From Staphylococcus pseudintermedius (GTDB lineage: Bacteria > Bacillota > Bacilli > Staphylococcales > Staphylococcaceae), in NCBI RefSeq assembly GCF_001792775.2, contig NZ_MLGE02000003.1, positions 179,044 to 243,043 of the forward strand: a stretch of 64,000 bases of DNA, written 5' to 3'. How positions within the stretch are numbered: the stretch's first letter is position 1; each line of letters opens with the position of its first letter. The notes under the pieces were generated by a model. The model was not told the DNA's origin, did not search any database, and saw only the letters and a program-made list of their open reading frames with translations. Positions 51,588-62,771 of the stretch are shown here, in pieces. Position numbers and translations under genes: made by a program.

Positions 51588-54218
51588 CTACGCTTTTAAT
51601 TGTTCAATTCTCGCCTTGACACCATCATATTTCTCTTGATATTTCACTTGCTTTTCTTTTTCTTCATTAATGACGTGCTCAGGTGCTTTATTCACAAAAT
51701 TCTCGTTTGATAATTTCTTATTAACACGATCTAACTCTTTTTGCCATTTTTGTAAATCTTTCTCTAGACGTTCTAATTCCTTGTCCATATCAATCAAACC
51801 TTCAATAGGTAAAATGACTTCACCAGCAGCAACGACTGTTGTCATCGCTTTATCAGGAATGTCGATTTGTGTTTCTATTTCAAGCGTACTTGGATTACAG
51901 AAACGTTCCAAATAATGTTGATTCGTCTTCAATAATTGTTGGATCGTTTCATTTTTAGCTTGAATTTTAATTGGAATTTCTTTAGATAGTGGTGTATTCA
52001 CTTCTAAACGCGATTGACGTACTGCTTTAATGATTTCAACTAATTGTTCCATCACATCTTTACTTTCTTCAAACACGAACGATGCATCCACTGTTGGCCA
52101 TGCACTTGTCACGATAGATTCACCTTCATGCGGTAAATTTTGCCAAATGTGTTCAGTGACAAACGGCATAAATGGATGTAATAGACGCATAATACGATCT
52201 AAAGCATAACTAAGTACAGAGCGTGTAACGTTTTTCTGAACCTCATCGTCACCGTTCATTGGAATTTTACTCATTTCAATGTACCAGTCGCAGAACTCAT
52301 CCCAAATAAAATTATACAATACGCGTCCCACTTCGCCAAATTCATACTTGTCGCTCAGCTGTGTGACAGTGTCAATCGTTTCATTCAAACGTGTTAATAT
52401 CCATTGATCTGCAACTGATAAATCGCTCGATAAATTAATATCTTCAAATTTGAATGAGTCACCAATATTCATCAAACTAAAACGCGCGGCATTCCAAATT
52501 TTATTAATAAAGTTCCAAACAGACTCTACTTTTTCTGTTGAATAACGTAAATCGTGACCTGGTGAAGACCCTGTTGCCAAGAAATAACGTAAGCTGTCGG
52601 CACCATATTGATCAATGACGTCCATTGGGTCCACACCATTACCTAATGATTTACTCATTTTACGACCATCTTCAGCACGGACTAAACCATGTAATAATAC
52701 ATCGTTAAATGGTTTTTGACCTGTGAATTCTAAACCTTGGAAAATCATACGCGCAACCCAGAAGAAAATAATGTCGTAGCCTGTCACTAACACATTCGTT
52801 GGGTAAAAACGTTGATAGTCTGCTGCGTCTTCATTTGGCCAACCAAGAGTTGAAAACGGCCATAATGCACTAGAGAACCACGTATCTAGCACGTCTTCAT
52901 CTTGTGTCCAATTCTCAATATCTACAGGTGCTTCTTCGCCTACATAAAGCTCTCCAGTTTCATTATGGTACCACGCTGGAATTTGATGCCCCCACCAAAG
53001 CTGTCTCGAAATTGTCCAGTCACGGATTTCTTCCATCCAACGATTAAATGTCTTTTCAAAACGCGGCGGTACAAATTCGATGCGGCCATTTGTTTTTTGA
53101 TTATTTAAAGCTTGTTCTGCTAGTGGAGCCATTTTAACGAACCATTGTGTTGATAAGTATGGCTCAACAACAGCGCCCGAACGTTCAGAGTGGCCTACCG
53201 AATGGACATGGTCATCGATTTTAATAACTAAACCTTCTTCTAACAAATCTTTAACGAGCTGTTTACGGCATTCAAAACGATCCATGCCTTCATATTTGCC
53301 CGCTTCAGCATTCATGCGCCCTGCTTCATCCATGACAACAATACGTTCTAAATTATGACGATTCCCTATTTCAAAGTCATTCGGGTCATGTGCAGGTGTT
53401 ACTTTCATTGCACCACTACCAAATTCTTTATCGACATAGTCATCTGCAATAATTGGTAATTCACGACCAACGACAGGTAAAATCACAGTCTTACCGATAA
53501 CATCTTGGTAACGTTCATCATCTGGATTCACGACAATCGCCGTATCTCCTAACATCGTTTCAGGACGTGTCGTAGCAATTTCCATGTAGCCTTCACCGTC
53601 AGCAAACGGATATTTAAAATGATAAAACTTGCCATTGACGTCTTCGTGAACAACTTCAATATCAGAAAGTGCGGTTCTCGCAGCTGGATCCCAGTTAATG
53701 ATACGTTCGCCACGATAAATCAATCCTTTGTTATACATATCAACAAAGACTTTACGGACAGCTTGACTTAATCCTGAATCCAATGTAAAGCGCTCTCTAG
53801 AATAGTCTAAACCTAGACCTAACTTTGCCCATTGTTGGCGAATAAATGACGCATATTCTTCTTTCCATTCCCATGCCTTTTCAAGGAACTTTTCACGACC
53901 AATATCATGACGAGAGATACCTTCTTCTCTCATTTTCGCTTCTACTTTCGCTTGAGTTGCGATACCTGCATGGTCCATGCCTGGTAAGTAAAGCGTTTCA
54001 TAGCCTTGCATACGTTTCATACGTGTTAAAATGTCTTGTAATGTCGTATCCCACGCGTGACCTAAATGCAACTTTCCTGTCACATTCGGTGGTGGAATCA
54101 CAATAGTATATGTAGGTTTATCTGAATGATCACTTGGTTTAAAAAGTTCTTGGTCTAGCCATTTTTGATATCGACCCGCTTCAACTTCTTGCGGGTTATA
54201 CTTCGGTTTCATTTCCAT
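51588..54218 (-). CDS. valS: Valyl-tRNA synthetase
   Basis: An 876-residue class Ia synthetase. The HIGH motif is [14 protein letters not shown] and the KMSKS motif is [11 protein letters not shown]. The editing domain ([18 protein letters not shown]) is complete, and the C-terminal coiled coil is present ([19 protein letters not shown]). GGAGGG lies close before ATG 54218; the in-frame extension to 54284 falls in the T-box terminator and is not translated. It heads valS-folC. Confidence 0.97.
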   Translation of the reverse strand: MEMKPKYNPQEVEAGRYQKWLDQELFKPSDHSDKPTYTIVIPPPNVTGKLHLGHAWDTTLQDILTRMKRMQGYETLYLPGMDHAGIATQAKVEAKMREEGISRHDIGREKFLEKAWEWKEEYASFIRQQWAKLGLGLDYSRERFTLDSGLSQAVRKVFVDMYNKGLIYRGERIINWDPAARTALSDIEVVHEDVNGKFYHFKYPFADGEGYMEIATTRPETMLGDTAIVVNPDDERYQDVIGKTVILPVVGRELPIIADDYVDKEFGSGAMKVTPAHDPNDFEIGNRHNLERIVVMDEAGRMNAEAGKYEGMDRFECRKQLVKDLLEEGLVIKIDDHVHSVGHSERSGAVVEPYLSTQWFVKMAPLAEQALNNQKTNGRIEFVPPRFEKTFNRWMEEIRDWTISRQLWWGHQIPAWYHNETGELYVGEEAPVDIENWTQDEDVLDTWFSSALWPFSTLGWPNEDAADYQRFYPTNVLVTGYDIIFFWVARMIFQGLEFTGQKPFNDVLLHGLVRAEDGRKMSKSLGNGVDPMDVIDQYGADSLRYFLATGSSPGHDLRYSTEKVESVWNFINKIWNAARFSLMNIGDSFKFEDINLSSDLSVADQWILTRLNETIDTVTQLSDKYEFGEVGRVLYNFIWDEFCDWYIEMSKIPMNGDDEVQKNVTRSVLSYALDRIMRLLHPFMPFVTEHIWQNLPHEGESIVTSAWPTVDASFVFEESKDVMEQLVEIIKAVRQSRLEVNTPLSKEIPIKIQAKNETIQQLLKTNQHYLERFCNPSTLEIETQIDIPDKAMTTVVAAGEVILPIEGLIDMDKELERLEKDLQKWQKELDRVNKKLSNENFVNKAPEHVINEEKEKQVKYQEKYDGVKARIEQLKA

Positions 54219-54240
54219 TAAAAATCCCTCCATTAAAATA

Positions 54241-54485
54241 AAAAAACACCTGTCCAAAATAGGACGGATGTTCCGCGGTACCACCTATATTCAATAGTGC
54301 AAACAAATCTCTACACTACTGCTCTCTTATGATTAACGCTCATGACACGCTTTAACCTACTCTTAGTTCAATTAAAGTTCAAAACGGGCTACCTTCAGTT
54401 ATAGCTTTTATGCATTTCCAGCTCCCATGCACTCTCTATAAAAAGCGAATAACATACTCTTCCCTAACACTATTTTTAATTTCAT
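54241..54485 (-). ncRNA. T-box riboswitch (valine) controlling valS-folC
   Basis: AGGTGGTACCGCGG at 54286-54273 is the T-box sequence; the terminator arms 54262-54271 and 54246-54255 follow, with seven T after them. The specifier is less certain: GTA at 54392-54390 (context GAAGGTAGCC) fits valine. Gene order decides the amino acid more firmly than the specifier. Confidence 0.9.
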
Positions 54486-54491
54486 TCTTAT

Positions 54492-54518
54492 AGTATACTG
54501 AAACGACAATGAAGTCAA
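54492..54518 (-). promoter_or_regulatory. valS promoter, palindromic -10 in the divergent valS-tag region
   Basis: TTGACT (54518-54513) and TATACT (54497-54492) are 15 bases apart on the minus strand. The -10 lies in the palindrome AGTATACT (54492-54499), so TATACT is also read on the plus strand toward tag. Confidence 0.55.
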
Positions 54519-54537
54519 TACAAGGAGGAATGAAAAC

Positions 54538-55086
54538 GTGAACCCATGTGCATTTGGTACAAAAGATCCACTTTATCTCGATTATCACGATCACTGCTGG
54601 GGCAAACCACTCTATGATTCACGCGCTTTATTTGAGTTGTTAGCCCTAGAATCACAACATGCGGGACTTTCTTGGTTAACGATTTTAAAAAAGAAAGAAG
54701 CCTATCAACAAGCATTTCATCATTTTGATCCCCATCAAATTGCACAAATGCGTGATGAAGATATTGATACATTAATGGCATTTCCAAATATCGTACATCA
54801 TCGTCCAAAATTAGAAGCCATCGTCGCACAAGCGAAAGGTTATATTCAAATTGAACAAGATTACGATAGTTTCAGTTCGTTTTTATGGTCATTTGTCGAT
54901 GGGGCACCGATTGATTTTAAATATCAATCTGTAGAAGAACGCATCACCGTCAATGATACAGCTATAACATTATCAAAAGCATTGAAAAAATATGGTTTTA
55001 AATTTATTGGTCCTGTTACTACATTTTCATTTATGGAAGCTGCCGGCCTTTATAATAGCCATTTAGTATCATGTCCCAACCGCTAA
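54538..55086 (+). CDS. tag: DNA-3-methyladenine glycosylase I
   Basis: A 182-residue base-excision enzyme that removes 3-methyladenine from alkylated DNA. The zinc ligands match the E. coli enzyme exactly in position: Cys4, His17, His175 and Cys179. Glu38, Tyr16 and Trp46 of the base pocket are also kept. The start is GTG 54538 with AAGGAGG before it; an ATG at 54530 between them opens only a three-codon ORF ending in TGA, overlapping the GTG. It is divergent from valS. Confidence 0.95.
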   Translation: MNPCAFGTKDPLYLDYHDHCWGKPLYDSRALFELLALESQHAGLSWLTILKKKEAYQQAFHHFDPHQIAQMRDEDIDTLMAFPNIVHHRPKLEAIVAQAKGYIQIEQDYDSFSSFLWSFVDGAPIDFKYQSVEERITVNDTAITLSKALKKYGFKFIGPVTTFSFMEAAGLYNSHLVSCPNR

Positions 55087-55135
55087 ACCATATTAGATCA
55101 ATCTATTTCAACATCACCATCAATACATTGCGCAA

Positions 55136-55172
55136 TATAAAAGGACTTGGACGTGACATTATCCAAGCCCTT
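55136..55172. terminator. Bidirectional terminator between tag and the AbrB-family gene
   Basis: AAGGACTTGGA (55141-55151) and TCCAAGCCCTT (55162-55172) form an 11-bp stem with one mismatch. On the minus strand TTTTATATTG follows it. It overlaps the last codon of the minus-strand gene, serving both convergent units. Confidence 0.75.
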
Positions 55173-56253
55173 AATTGAAATCATTTTTATTGTTACGCTC
55201 TAAACATTTTAAATACACACTGACTAATGGTGCTATTAAAAATAAAATAAAGAATATACGGAAAATATGATAACTTGAAATCATCGCAACGTCCGCTCCG
55301 ATATCCAATGCGACTAAGACGATTTGACTCATCCCACCTGGTGCCGCGCCGAGGAATAATTCATCAATAGAAGCATGGTTAATGAATTGTACAAGATAAA
55401 CCATTGCTAACGCTCCAAAAATGAGCATGACATTTTGATAAGCAATTGCTACTGCAATTCTCCCTTTTAATTGATCGGTTAAATGCGCAATTTGAATACC
55501 GACACGAATCATATAAATAATTTGCGCACCTGCAATAATAGGTGCATCAAGTGTGAATGTAAGGTTCGTTACAAAATTCCATATGACTAACACAACAATA
55601 GGTGCCATCAACATTTTTGTAGGGAAATGGATCCACTTCATCAGTATATAAACGACTGCAATCCCTAAAGCAATGATTACAATATGTTGTATCGTTAAAA
55701 CATCTGTTAAATATTGTACATTTGCTTCAGTGACACGATTCGAATGATCAGTTTTAAAGAAAAATGATATTAATGGCACTAATAACACGACAAAAATGAC
55801 ACGTGACGTTTGTGTCAGACTCACGACAAGGATGTCTGCTTTTTTATTTTCTTCAGCCATTACAATCATCTGACTCAACGCCCCTGGGATGACGCTTAAA
55901 ATTGCCGTTTCACGATTGACATGTGCAATTTTTCTAAAACCAATGGAGACGACAAGTGCTAACAATAATATGAGGACACTCACTAAAACAATTGCGAGCC
56001 AATCATCTTTAATATCACTTGTCACGCTTCTTGTAAATGAAGTCCCTATTTGAACTCCGAGCATAATTAAACCCAGTTCACTCAACCAAAGCGGCCATTG
56101 AACATCGCGTTTTAGTACTTTTACGACAAAAATACTTGCCAAAATGGGCCCGAACATCCATGGCAACATGATATGCAATGCAAACAAGAGCCAACCAAAC
56201 AAAATCGCAATGACGAGTACAAGTAAATTATTGAACATTTTATTTTGTGCCAT
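55171..56253 (-). CDS. AbrB family membrane protein (putative permease)
   Basis: A 360-residue integral membrane protein with about ten helices in two similar halves, of the AbrB duplication family sometimes called putative ammonia monooxygenase. Each half shows a GxxxPG-type loop: AILSVIPGALSQMIVMAEE in the first and LFLGAAPGGMSQIVLVALD in the second. AGGAGG is seven bases before ATG 56253, so the extension to 56337 is not used. The substrate is unknown. It stands alone between tag and hemL. It is unrelated to the AbrB DNA-binding regulator. Confidence 0.85.
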   Translation of the reverse strand: MAQNKMFNNLLVLVIAILFGWLLFALHIMLPWMFGPILASIFVVKVLKRDVQWPLWLSELGLIMLGVQIGTSFTRSVTSDIKDDWLAIVLVSVLILLLALVVSIGFRKIAHVNRETAILSVIPGALSQMIVMAEENKKADILVVSLTQTSRVIFVVLLVPLISFFFKTDHSNRVTEANVQYLTDVLTIQHIVIIALGIAVVYILMKWIHFPTKMLMAPIVVLVIWNFVTNLTFTLDAPIIAGAQIIYMIRVGIQIAHLTDQLKGRIAVAIAYQNVMLIFGALAMVYLVQFINHASIDELFLGAAPGGMSQIVLVALDIGADVAMISSYHIFRIFFILFLIAPLVSVYLKCLERNNKNDFN

Positions 56254-56458
56254 GGCCTCGCCTCCTAATTTTTTATCACAATGAGGAGTAAGGTTAACAC
56301 AGTTGCGGAATGACCTCACTCCATTCATAGCAACCATATATTATACGCTTTTCTATTGAACATGCAATTCGTAAAACTTATACGCTAGAATTGCGATAAA
56401 TGATGATCACTAGCATACAAAAAACGTATGATAGTAGGCTTCAAATTTACACCATTAG

Positions 56459-56493
56459 AAAAAAGAGGTCGGGACCACATCAATCCCCACCTC
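56459..56493 (-). terminator. Terminator after hemL
   Basis: A 10-bp stem with one mismatch (56484-56493 with 56465-56474) is followed on the minus strand by TTTTTTCTAATGG. It ends the hemAXCDBL operon. Confidence 0.8.
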
Positions 56494-56510
56494 ATCTAAG
56501 TTGTATTTAA

Positions 56511-57797
56511 TTATTTTCCGAGACGTTCTAACGCAACATCGAAAGCATGCAATGTTTTTTCAATGTCTTCTTTTGTATGTGCTGTCGATAAAAACATACC
56601 TTCAAATTGTGATGGTGGCAAGAAAATACCTTGTTCAGCAAGTTCACGATACAATTGACCAAATAATTCTAGATCAGATTGATTTGCCTCTTTAAAGTTT
56701 GTGACTGGCCCTTCATTTAAGAAGAATCCAATCATCGAACCTGCTCGATTTACTGTTAACGGCACTTGATGTTTGGCGAAGATTTCAGTTAAACCTTCTT
56801 CTAACATATCACCAAGTTCATTAAAGTAATCATAGCTTTCTGGTGTTAATTGGCTTAAAGTCATATAACCACTCGTCATTGCAAGCGGATTACCTGATAA
56901 TGTACCTGCTTGATAAATATCGCCGCTTGGTGCAATATGATCCATAATTTCTTTACGCCCACCGAAAGCACCAACAGGTAGACCGCCGCCAATCACTTTG
57001 CCTAGACACGTTAAATCAGGAATGACGTTAAAGTAGCCTTGTGCACAATTGTAACCTACGCGAAAACCTGTCATCACTTCATCAAAAATAAGTAAAGCGT
57101 CATTTTCTTTCGTAATGTCGCGTAACCCTTGTAAGAAGTTGTTAATCGGTGGTACGACACCCATGTTTCCTGAGACTGGCTCTACAATGACCGCTGCGAT
57201 ATCATCACCAAACTCTTCAAATGCGTATTTCACCGCTTCAAGATCGTTATAAGGCACCGTAATTGTATTTTTCGCCGTACCTTCTGGAACACCAGGTGAA
57301 TCTGGCAAACCTAACGTTGCAACTCCTGAGCCGGCTTTAATTAATAACGAATCACTATGACCGTGATAGTTACCTTCAAATTTAATGATTTTATTTTTGC
57401 CAGTATAACCACGTGCTAATCGTAATGTATCTAATGTTGCCTCTGTTCCTGATGACACCATCCGCACTTTTTCAATGGAAGGCACACGTTCAATCACTAA
57501 TTCAGCCAAACGGTTTTCTTCTAATGTTGATGCGCCAAAGCTTGTACCACGTTCGACAACATCATGAATCGCTTCAATTACTTTAGAATCACGATGACCT
57601 AAAATAAGCGGTCCCCAACTGAGCACATAGTCGATATATTCATTTCCGTCAATATCATAAATACGGCTTCCTTCACCACGTGACATAAAAATCGCTGGTG
57701 TGTCTACTGATTTAAATGCACGTACAGGGCTGTTCACACCTCCAGGCATCAGTTGTTCTGCTTTTTCAAATGCTTTAATTGATTCGTTATAACGCAA
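56511..57797 (-). CDS. hemL: Glutamate-1-semialdehyde 2,1-aminomutase
   Basis: A 428-residue PLP enzyme that makes 5-aminolevulinate. The PLP lysine is in [16 protein letters not shown], the N-terminus has [15 protein letters not shown], and [13 protein letters not shown] is typical. It is the last gene of the operon, 15 bases after hemB. Staphylococci often have a second copy (gsaB) elsewhere. Confidence 0.96.
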   Translation of the reverse strand: MRYNESIKAFEKAEQLMPGGVNSPVRAFKSVDTPAIFMSRGEGSRIYDIDGNEYIDYVLSWGPLILGHRDSKVIEAIHDVVERGTSFGASTLEENRLAELVIERVPSIEKVRMVSSGTEATLDTLRLARGYTGKNKIIKFEGNYHGHSDSLLIKAGSGVATLGLPDSPGVPEGTAKNTITVPYNDLEAVKYAFEEFGDDIAAVIVEPVSGNMGVVPPINNFLQGLRDITKENDALLIFDEVMTGFRVGYNCAQGYFNVIPDLTCLGKVIGGGLPVGAFGGRKEIMDHIAPSGDIYQAGTLSGNPLAMTSGYMTLSQLTPESYDYFNELGDMLEEGLTEIFAKHQVPLTVNRAGSMIGFFLNEGPVTNFKEANQSDLELFGQLYRELAEQGIFLPPSQFEGMFLSTAHTKEDIEKTLHAFDVALERLGK

Positions 57798-57812
57798 TAT
57801 TGCCGCCTCCTA

Positions 57813-58790
57813 TTATTGTTGATCTAAATATTGACAAATGTCTTTCGCAAAGTAAGTGATGATCATATCTGCTCCTGCGCGTTTCATAGAAATCATTTGC
57901 TCCATCACAACTTTTTCTTCATCTATCCAACCATTTAATGCTGCTGCTTTTGTCATGCTGTACTCACCACTCACATTATAAGCAATAATCGGTACGTTGC
58001 TATTGTTACGTACATCACGAATAATATCAAGATAACTTAACGCTGGCTTGACAATCATCATATCTGCCCCTTCGTTAAGATCAGATTCTAACTCTCGTAA
58101 CGCTTCAAGACGGTTCGCTGGGTCCATTTGATACGTTTTTCTATCACCAAATGATGGTGCGGATTCCGCTGCATCACGGAATGGGCCGAAGAAGCTTGAC
58201 GCATATTTAATCCCGTAACTCATAATTGGAATATGGTAGTATCCTGCTTCATCTAAACCTTGGCGAATTGCTGCCACAAATCCATCCATCATATTACTAG
58301 GAGCAATAATATCTGCGCCCGCCTTCACTTGAGAAACAGCTGTTTGAACAAGTAAAGGCAATGTTTTATCATTATCGACATCATGTGTATGTGTGTCAAT
58401 CACACCACAATGACCATGATCCGTATATTCACATAAACATGTATCGGCAAGAATTAATAAATCATTATACATGGACTTTGCCAAACGTGTTGCTTTTTGA
58501 ATGATGCCATCTTCAATAAATGCGCCGGTCCCACATGCATCTTTTTCATTCGGAATTCCAAAGAACATAATGGCACGAATCCCTAAATCATATGCCGCTT
58601 TCAATTCTTCATGTAGTAGGTTTAAGCTGATTTGATATACGCCTGGTAATGATTTGATTTCTGCTTTGACATCATCTTTCTCTACAACAAAAATAGGATA
58701 AATCAAATCTTCTTTTCTCACATGTGTTTCTCTTACCATATCACGCATCACTTTTGATGAACGTAATCGTCTATGTCTATCGAATTGCAT
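57813..58790 (-). CDS. hemB: Delta-aminolevulinic acid dehydratase (porphobilinogen synthase)
   Basis: A 325-residue TIM-barrel enzyme that joins two aminolevulinates. The zinc cysteines are in [16 protein letters not shown]; Schiff-base lysines are in [17 protein letters not shown] and [12 protein letters not shown]. The start overlaps the hemD stop by one base. Confidence 0.97.
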   Translation of the reverse strand: MQFDRHRRLRSSKVMRDMVRETHVRKEDLIYPIFVVEKDDVKAEIKSLPGVYQISLNLLHEELKAAYDLGIRAIMFFGIPNEKDACGTGAFIEDGIIQKATRLAKSMYNDLLILADTCLCEYTDHGHCGVIDTHTHDVDNDKTLPLLVQTAVSQVKAGADIIAPSNMMDGFVAAIRQGLDEAGYYHIPIMSYGIKYASSFFGPFRDAAESAPSFGDRKTYQMDPANRLEALRELESDLNEGADMMIVKPALSYLDIIRDVRNNSNVPIIAYNVSGEYSMTKAAALNGWIDEEKVVMEQMISMKRAGADMIITYFAKDICQYLDQQ

Positions 58791-59470
58791 TATTGAACCC
58801 TCTCTTCTAAAATTTTTGTCACCATTGATTCTAAAGTTTGAATGTCAGCAATAGAACATGAATAGCCGTAATCTTGAATCTGTCGTGCTGTTTGTTGACC
58901 AATTGCATAATACGAGTCGAAATTTAAAGACGTATCATCGTGAAAAAACGCCTTGACAGCAGAAGCACTCGCAAACGTCAATGCATCCACTTGACCTGTT
59001 TCGATACGTGCTTTGGCTTCTTTCACATTTTCCAATAAAAAACATGAAGTATACAAATCAATTTTTTCAACATTGAAACCACGTACTTGCAACACTTCTT
59101 GCAGTAATGGCCGTGCGCGTTGACTGGATGGAATCAAAATATGCTGCCCTTGTTGTGTGGGGAATGCATCGAGAAATCCTTCTTGTGAGTAATCTGCTGG
59201 GAAGAAATCCACTCGCAACCCTTGTGATTCACAAAATGCTTTCGTTTTCTCGCCAATGACCGCTAATCTATTAAAATTTAACAACTTTAAATAAGGTTGA
59301 AAATGCGTAACGGCATTTTGAGATGTAAAAACAAGCCAATCATAGTGACGACCTAGCACTGATTGATCAAAAGGAAGTGGTTCAGTCGTCACAAATGGAA
59401 GATGAACGATTTCAGCGCGCTGATCATTATAACGCTTGGTTTGGGTCATCACTATAATAGGCTTCATCAT
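58790..59470 (-). CDS. hemD: Uroporphyrinogen-III synthase
   Basis: A 226-residue protein closing and inverting ring D of hydroxymethylbilane. Sequence conservation in this family is low; the recognisable parts are [15 protein letters not shown] near residues 44-58 and [13 protein letters not shown] near 163-175. The call relies on these and on its place directly after hemC and before hemB. Confidence 0.92.
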   Translation of the reverse strand: MMKPIIVMTQTKRYNDQRAEIVHLPFVTTEPLPFDQSVLGRHYDWLVFTSQNAVTHFQPYLKLLNFNRLAVIGEKTKAFCESQGLRVDFFPADYSQEGFLDAFPTQQGQHILIPSSQRARPLLQEVLQVRGFNVEKIDLYTSCFLLENVKEAKARIETGQVDALTFASASAVKAFFHDDTSLNFDSYYAIGQQTARQIQDYGYSCSIADIQTLESMVTKILEERVQ

Positions 59471-60400
59471 TTACACCTCTTTCTCATTTAAAGCTTGAAT
59501 AATCTTATCCGCACCTTGAGATTTAAGAACACGACTCACTTCGCTACCGACTTGTATTGGATCTTGACCTGAAAATGTGTACTCAAATCTTTGTTTACCA
59601 TCTGGAGACATAATCAAACCCGTAAATTGAATCTCTGTATCATTTTTACGGGTTGCATAGCCCCCGATAGGGACTTGACAACTCCCATTCATTTCTTTTA
59701 AAAACGTGCGCTCTGCAGTGACACATGCCGCCACGTCTTCATTATGTACTTTTGCAAGTAATGCTAACAATTCATCATCATCTGCACGACATTCGATACC
59801 AAGTGCACCTTGGCCAATAGCCGGTACGAGTAAGTCTTCATCTAAATATGTTGTCACTATGTCATCAGACCAACCCATGCGTTTCAAACCTGCTGCCGCT
59901 AAAATAATCGCATCGTAATCTTCTGTTTCTAGCTTTTTCAAACGTGTGTCAATATTCCCTCTTATCCATTTGATTTCTAGGTTCGGATACTTCGCTAAAA
60001 TCTGTGCACCACGTCTTAATGAACTTGTTCCGATAATACTACCATCAGGAAGTTCGTCCAACGGAATATGATTTTTTGAAATGAAAGCATCAAATGGATT
60101 TTCACGGTCTGGAATACACCCTAAAGTGAGGCCTTCAGGTAATTCGCTTGGAACGTCTTTTAATGAATGAATGGCCATATCGATGTCTCGGCTAAAGAGT
60201 TCGTTTTGTATTTCTTTCACGAATAACCCTTTACCACCGACTTTAGATAATTGACGATCCACAATTTGATCCCCTTTTGTTACAATTTCTTTAATTTCGA
60301 TATCTAAAGTAGGATCAACTTCTTTTAAACGATCAATAAATTGTTGGCTTTGAGTCAATGCGAGCTGACTTCTTCTTGAGCCGACGATAAGTTTACGCAT
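59471..60400 (-). CDS. hemC: Hydroxymethylbilane synthase (porphobilinogen deaminase)
   Basis: A 309-residue enzyme that assembles four porphobilinogens. The cofactor-bearing cysteine is in [42 protein letters not shown] and [10 protein letters not shown] hold the active-site residues. GGAGG lies eight bases before ATG 60400; the extension to 60415 is not used. Confidence 0.97.
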   Translation of the reverse strand: MRKLIVGSRRSQLALTQSQQFIDRLKEVDPTLDIEIKEIVTKGDQIVDRQLSKVGGKGLFVKEIQNELFSRDIDMAIHSLKDVPSELPEGLTLGCIPDRENPFDAFISKNHIPLDELPDGSIIGTSSLRRGAQILAKYPNLEIKWIRGNIDTRLKKLETEDYDAIILAAAGLKRMGWSDDIVTTYLDEDLLVPAIGQGALGIECRADDDELLALLAKVHNEDVAACVTAERTFLKEMNGSCQVPIGGYATRKNDTEIQFTGLIMSPDGKQRFEYTFSGQDPIQVGSEVSRVLKSQGADKIIQALNEKEV

Positions 60401-60425
60401 AGTGCTTTCCTCCAATTAAAATAAT

Positions 60426-61262
60426 TTAAACTCCGGTCCATTGGTGAAATGTTGATAATTGAGTCACCACAACTAAATTGATCATACAGCATAAAAATAA
60501 CATGATATTTAAATTCATTAAAAATGACTGTTTAAAACGACGCGTCAATCGTAATGTAATAAAAATAGAATAGGCAATAAAAATAATAATTGACGAGATC
60601 ACTTTCAAGTCTAAAAAGATATCATAGCCAATCGATACCATACCCCATTGAATTCCTAGCACGAGACTAATGAACATAAATATGACACCAATCAAAGAAC
60701 TGTAAAACACTAACTTTTCAAGTGTTGCGATACTGCTCATTCTAAAGAAATTTTGCGTAAATCGCTTTTCTTTTAAATTTCGATATTGTATTAAATAAAT
60801 AATCGCATTTACAAACGCAACTGCGAAAACCACATAACTCAACAATGCGAGTGAAATGTGGAAAAATAGTAATTCATTCAAAGCTGTGAGTCGTGCACCG
60901 TCCAATTTAAATTGTCGCGGGTGGAACGTGTGAATCGTCATGAAGACAAACCCAATCACATTCAAAAAGGCGATCATAAACTCAGACTGACGCAACACGG
61001 ACATCACAAAAGTAATCGTCAAAATCAACCACGTTAATACGTAAAAACTCTCGATTAAAGAGGTTAAAGGGAGTTGCTTTTGCCATATAATAAACATAGT
61101 TAAAGAGATTGTTTGACAAAACCAAACAATCCCTAAAGCATAGAACCCTATGTTTTGTAGACGATAATTCTTTTGAAATACATCTATTATCAAACCCACC
61201 ATACTGACTAAATAAATCAATAAAATGACTTCATGAAAACGTATGAAAAACGCTTCTTCCAT
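60426..61262 (-). CDS. hemX: HemX-type cytochrome c assembly family membrane protein
   Basis: A 278-residue protein with about eight transmembrane helices, of the CcsA/CcmC-like family, matching HemX. In Bacillus HemX lowers the amount of the HemA enzyme. It lies between hemA (14 bases) and hemC, consistent with local control of glutamyl-tRNA reductase. Heme binding has not been shown for this copy; conserved histidines of the family are present but cannot be assigned confidently. Confidence 0.9.
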   Translation of the reverse strand: MEEAFFIRFHEVILLIYLVSMVGLIIDVFQKNYRLQNIGFYALGIVWFCQTISLTMFIIWQKQLPLTSLIESFYVLTWLILTITFVMSVLRQSEFMIAFLNVIGFVFMTIHTFHPRQFKLDGARLTALNELLFFHISLALLSYVVFAVAFVNAIIYLIQYRNLKEKRFTQNFFRMSSIATLEKLVFYSSLIGVIFMFISLVLGIQWGMVSIGYDIFLDLKVISSIIIFIAYSIFITLRLTRRFKQSFLMNLNIMLFLCCMINLVVVTQLSTFHQWTGV

Positions 61263-61276
61263 AGCATCACCGTTCT

Positions 61277-62617
61277 TTAAGTTTCTATACTTAATAATCT
61301 TTCTTTCAACACAGATTTTTTCTTTTTAATCGCTTGTGTTTTATAATCTGCTTCAACTTCTAAATCAAAAATTTCTTGGAATAGTGCTAACTTCGCATCC
61401 GCATGCTTATCATCACTAATCTCTTTCGCTTGTTTGATCGGATCTTTTAGCATTTGATTAATGATGCTCTTCGTATGCTTAGAAATCACTTTTCGTTCGC
61501 GCTCTGACATGTTTGGTAATTTTCGACTAATACTATCCATCGTATCTTGTTGGATTTGCATTGCTTTTTCACGTAACGCACGAATGACCGGAATGACACC
61601 AAGCATACGCACCCATTCATTATGTTTATCAATTTCTGTTGGAATACGTGATGCAATTTGTTCTGCTGCAAGTTGACGTTCACGCAAGTTGGCATCAACG
61701 AGACCTTTTAAATCATCTACGTCATAAATAAACAACTCTGAATGTGAAACGTCGACAGGTTCAATATCTCTTGGTACAGCAATATCAATCATGACTTTTT
61801 GAGATGATTTTGCAACACTTTGACACATTTCTAACATCTCTTTTGTAATGATAAATTGTTCTGCACTTGTTGAACTGATCACGATATCCGCTGAAACAAT
61901 GGCTTCCCCTAGTGATGCCCACTCTCCAACTTGTACACCATGTTGATCTGCTAATGCTTGTGCGCGTGATAATGTACGGTTAATGACTGTAATGTGACGC
62001 ACGCCAGCACCTTTTAAGTTTAAAACAGCTAATTCTGCCATTTCGCCCGCACCAATGACTAATGCTTGTTTTTTATTCATTTTACCGAACATTTTTTTCG
62101 CAAGTTCAACCGCACCGTAAGACACACTAATTGTATTATTAGCAATATCTGTTTCATGATGTGCTTTTTTACTAAATGTGATTGCTTGTTTGAACAGTTC
62201 ATTAAAAATAGTACCTGTTGTTCCTGCTGCTTGTGCTGTGAAAAACGCATCTCTCATTTGACCTAAAATTTGTGTTTCACCTAATACGATTGAGTCTAAG
62301 CCTGCTGTAACTCTGAATAGATGTTCAATTGCTTCGTCTTCGGTTTTCACTTCAGACATCGCCTTGATATCATCTAATTCAAAATTAAATTGTCGCGCCA
62401 AAAATCTTTGAATATAGTAACGTCCCGTATGAATTTGGTCAACTACCGCATACACTTCAGTACGGTTACACGTTGATAAAATCACGTTTTCTAAAATAGA
62501 TTTTGTCTCGAACAACGCTTCATGTACGTGTGTCAAATTTTCTTCTTGAAATGAAAGTTTTTCACGACATGCTACATCAGCTGTTCGATGATTCACACTA
62601 ACTGCTATTAAGTACAT
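61277..62617 (-). CDS. hemA: Glutamyl-tRNA reductase
   Basis: A 446-residue enzyme that makes glutamate-1-semialdehyde from Glu-tRNA, the first committed step to heme. The N-terminal [17 protein letters not shown], the catalytic cysteine at about 50 ([12 protein letters not shown]), [15 protein letters not shown] and the NADPH-binding [12 protein letters not shown] are all present. It is the first gene of the hem operon. Such enzymes are often degraded when heme is plentiful, through their N-terminus and HemX. Confidence 0.97.
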   Translation of the reverse strand: MYLIAVSVNHRTADVACREKLSFQEENLTHVHEALFETKSILENVILSTCNRTEVYAVVDQIHTGRYYIQRFLARQFNFELDDIKAMSEVKTEDEAIEHLFRVTAGLDSIVLGETQILGQMRDAFFTAQAAGTTGTIFNELFKQAITFSKKAHHETDIANNTISVSYGAVELAKKMFGKMNKKQALVIGAGEMAELAVLNLKGAGVRHITVINRTLSRAQALADQHGVQVGEWASLGEAIVSADIVISSTSAEQFIITKEMLEMCQSVAKSSQKVMIDIAVPRDIEPVDVSHSELFIYDVDDLKGLVDANLRERQLAAEQIASRIPTEIDKHNEWVRMLGVIPVIRALREKAMQIQQDTMDSISRKLPNMSERERKVISKHTKSIINQMLKDPIKQAKEISDDKHADAKLALFQEIFDLEVEADYKTQAIKKKKSVLKERLLSIET

Positions 62618-62649
62618 GCTTATGCCCCCATATATTCTACAATGACTAC

Positions 62650-62677
62650 ATTATAACACAGATTAGAGTCATTCTAA
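62650..62677 (-). promoter_or_regulatory. hemA promoter with a PerR-box-like palindrome
   Basis: On the minus strand TGTTATAAT is an extended -10 with a perfect TATAAT (62655-62650). Just upstream, TTAGAATGACTCTAA (62677-62663) is an inverted repeat in the -35 region. It differs from the PerR consensus TTATAATNATTATAA at three positions. In B. subtilis the hemAXCDBL operon is repressed by PerR, so a PerR site is plausible; Fur is an alternative. Confidence 0.55.
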
Positions 62678-62771
62678 TTAAAAATGCATAATCATGTTAA
62701 GATTTTTAATCATCCTTCCAAATTTTTGTCATAATTGTAGTCGTGCATGATTTTCATCTGTTGATAATAGG

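Noticed and set aside
54515..54829. 104-codon minus-strand ORF opposite tag
   Set aside because: tag has all its zinc and active-site residues in the plus-strand frame; this one would also overlap the valS promoter.
55171..56253. AbrB-family gene as ammonia monooxygenase or as a transcription regulator
   Set aside because: It is a membrane protein of two similar halves; neither a copper monooxygenase subunit nor the small AbrB DNA-binding fold is seen.
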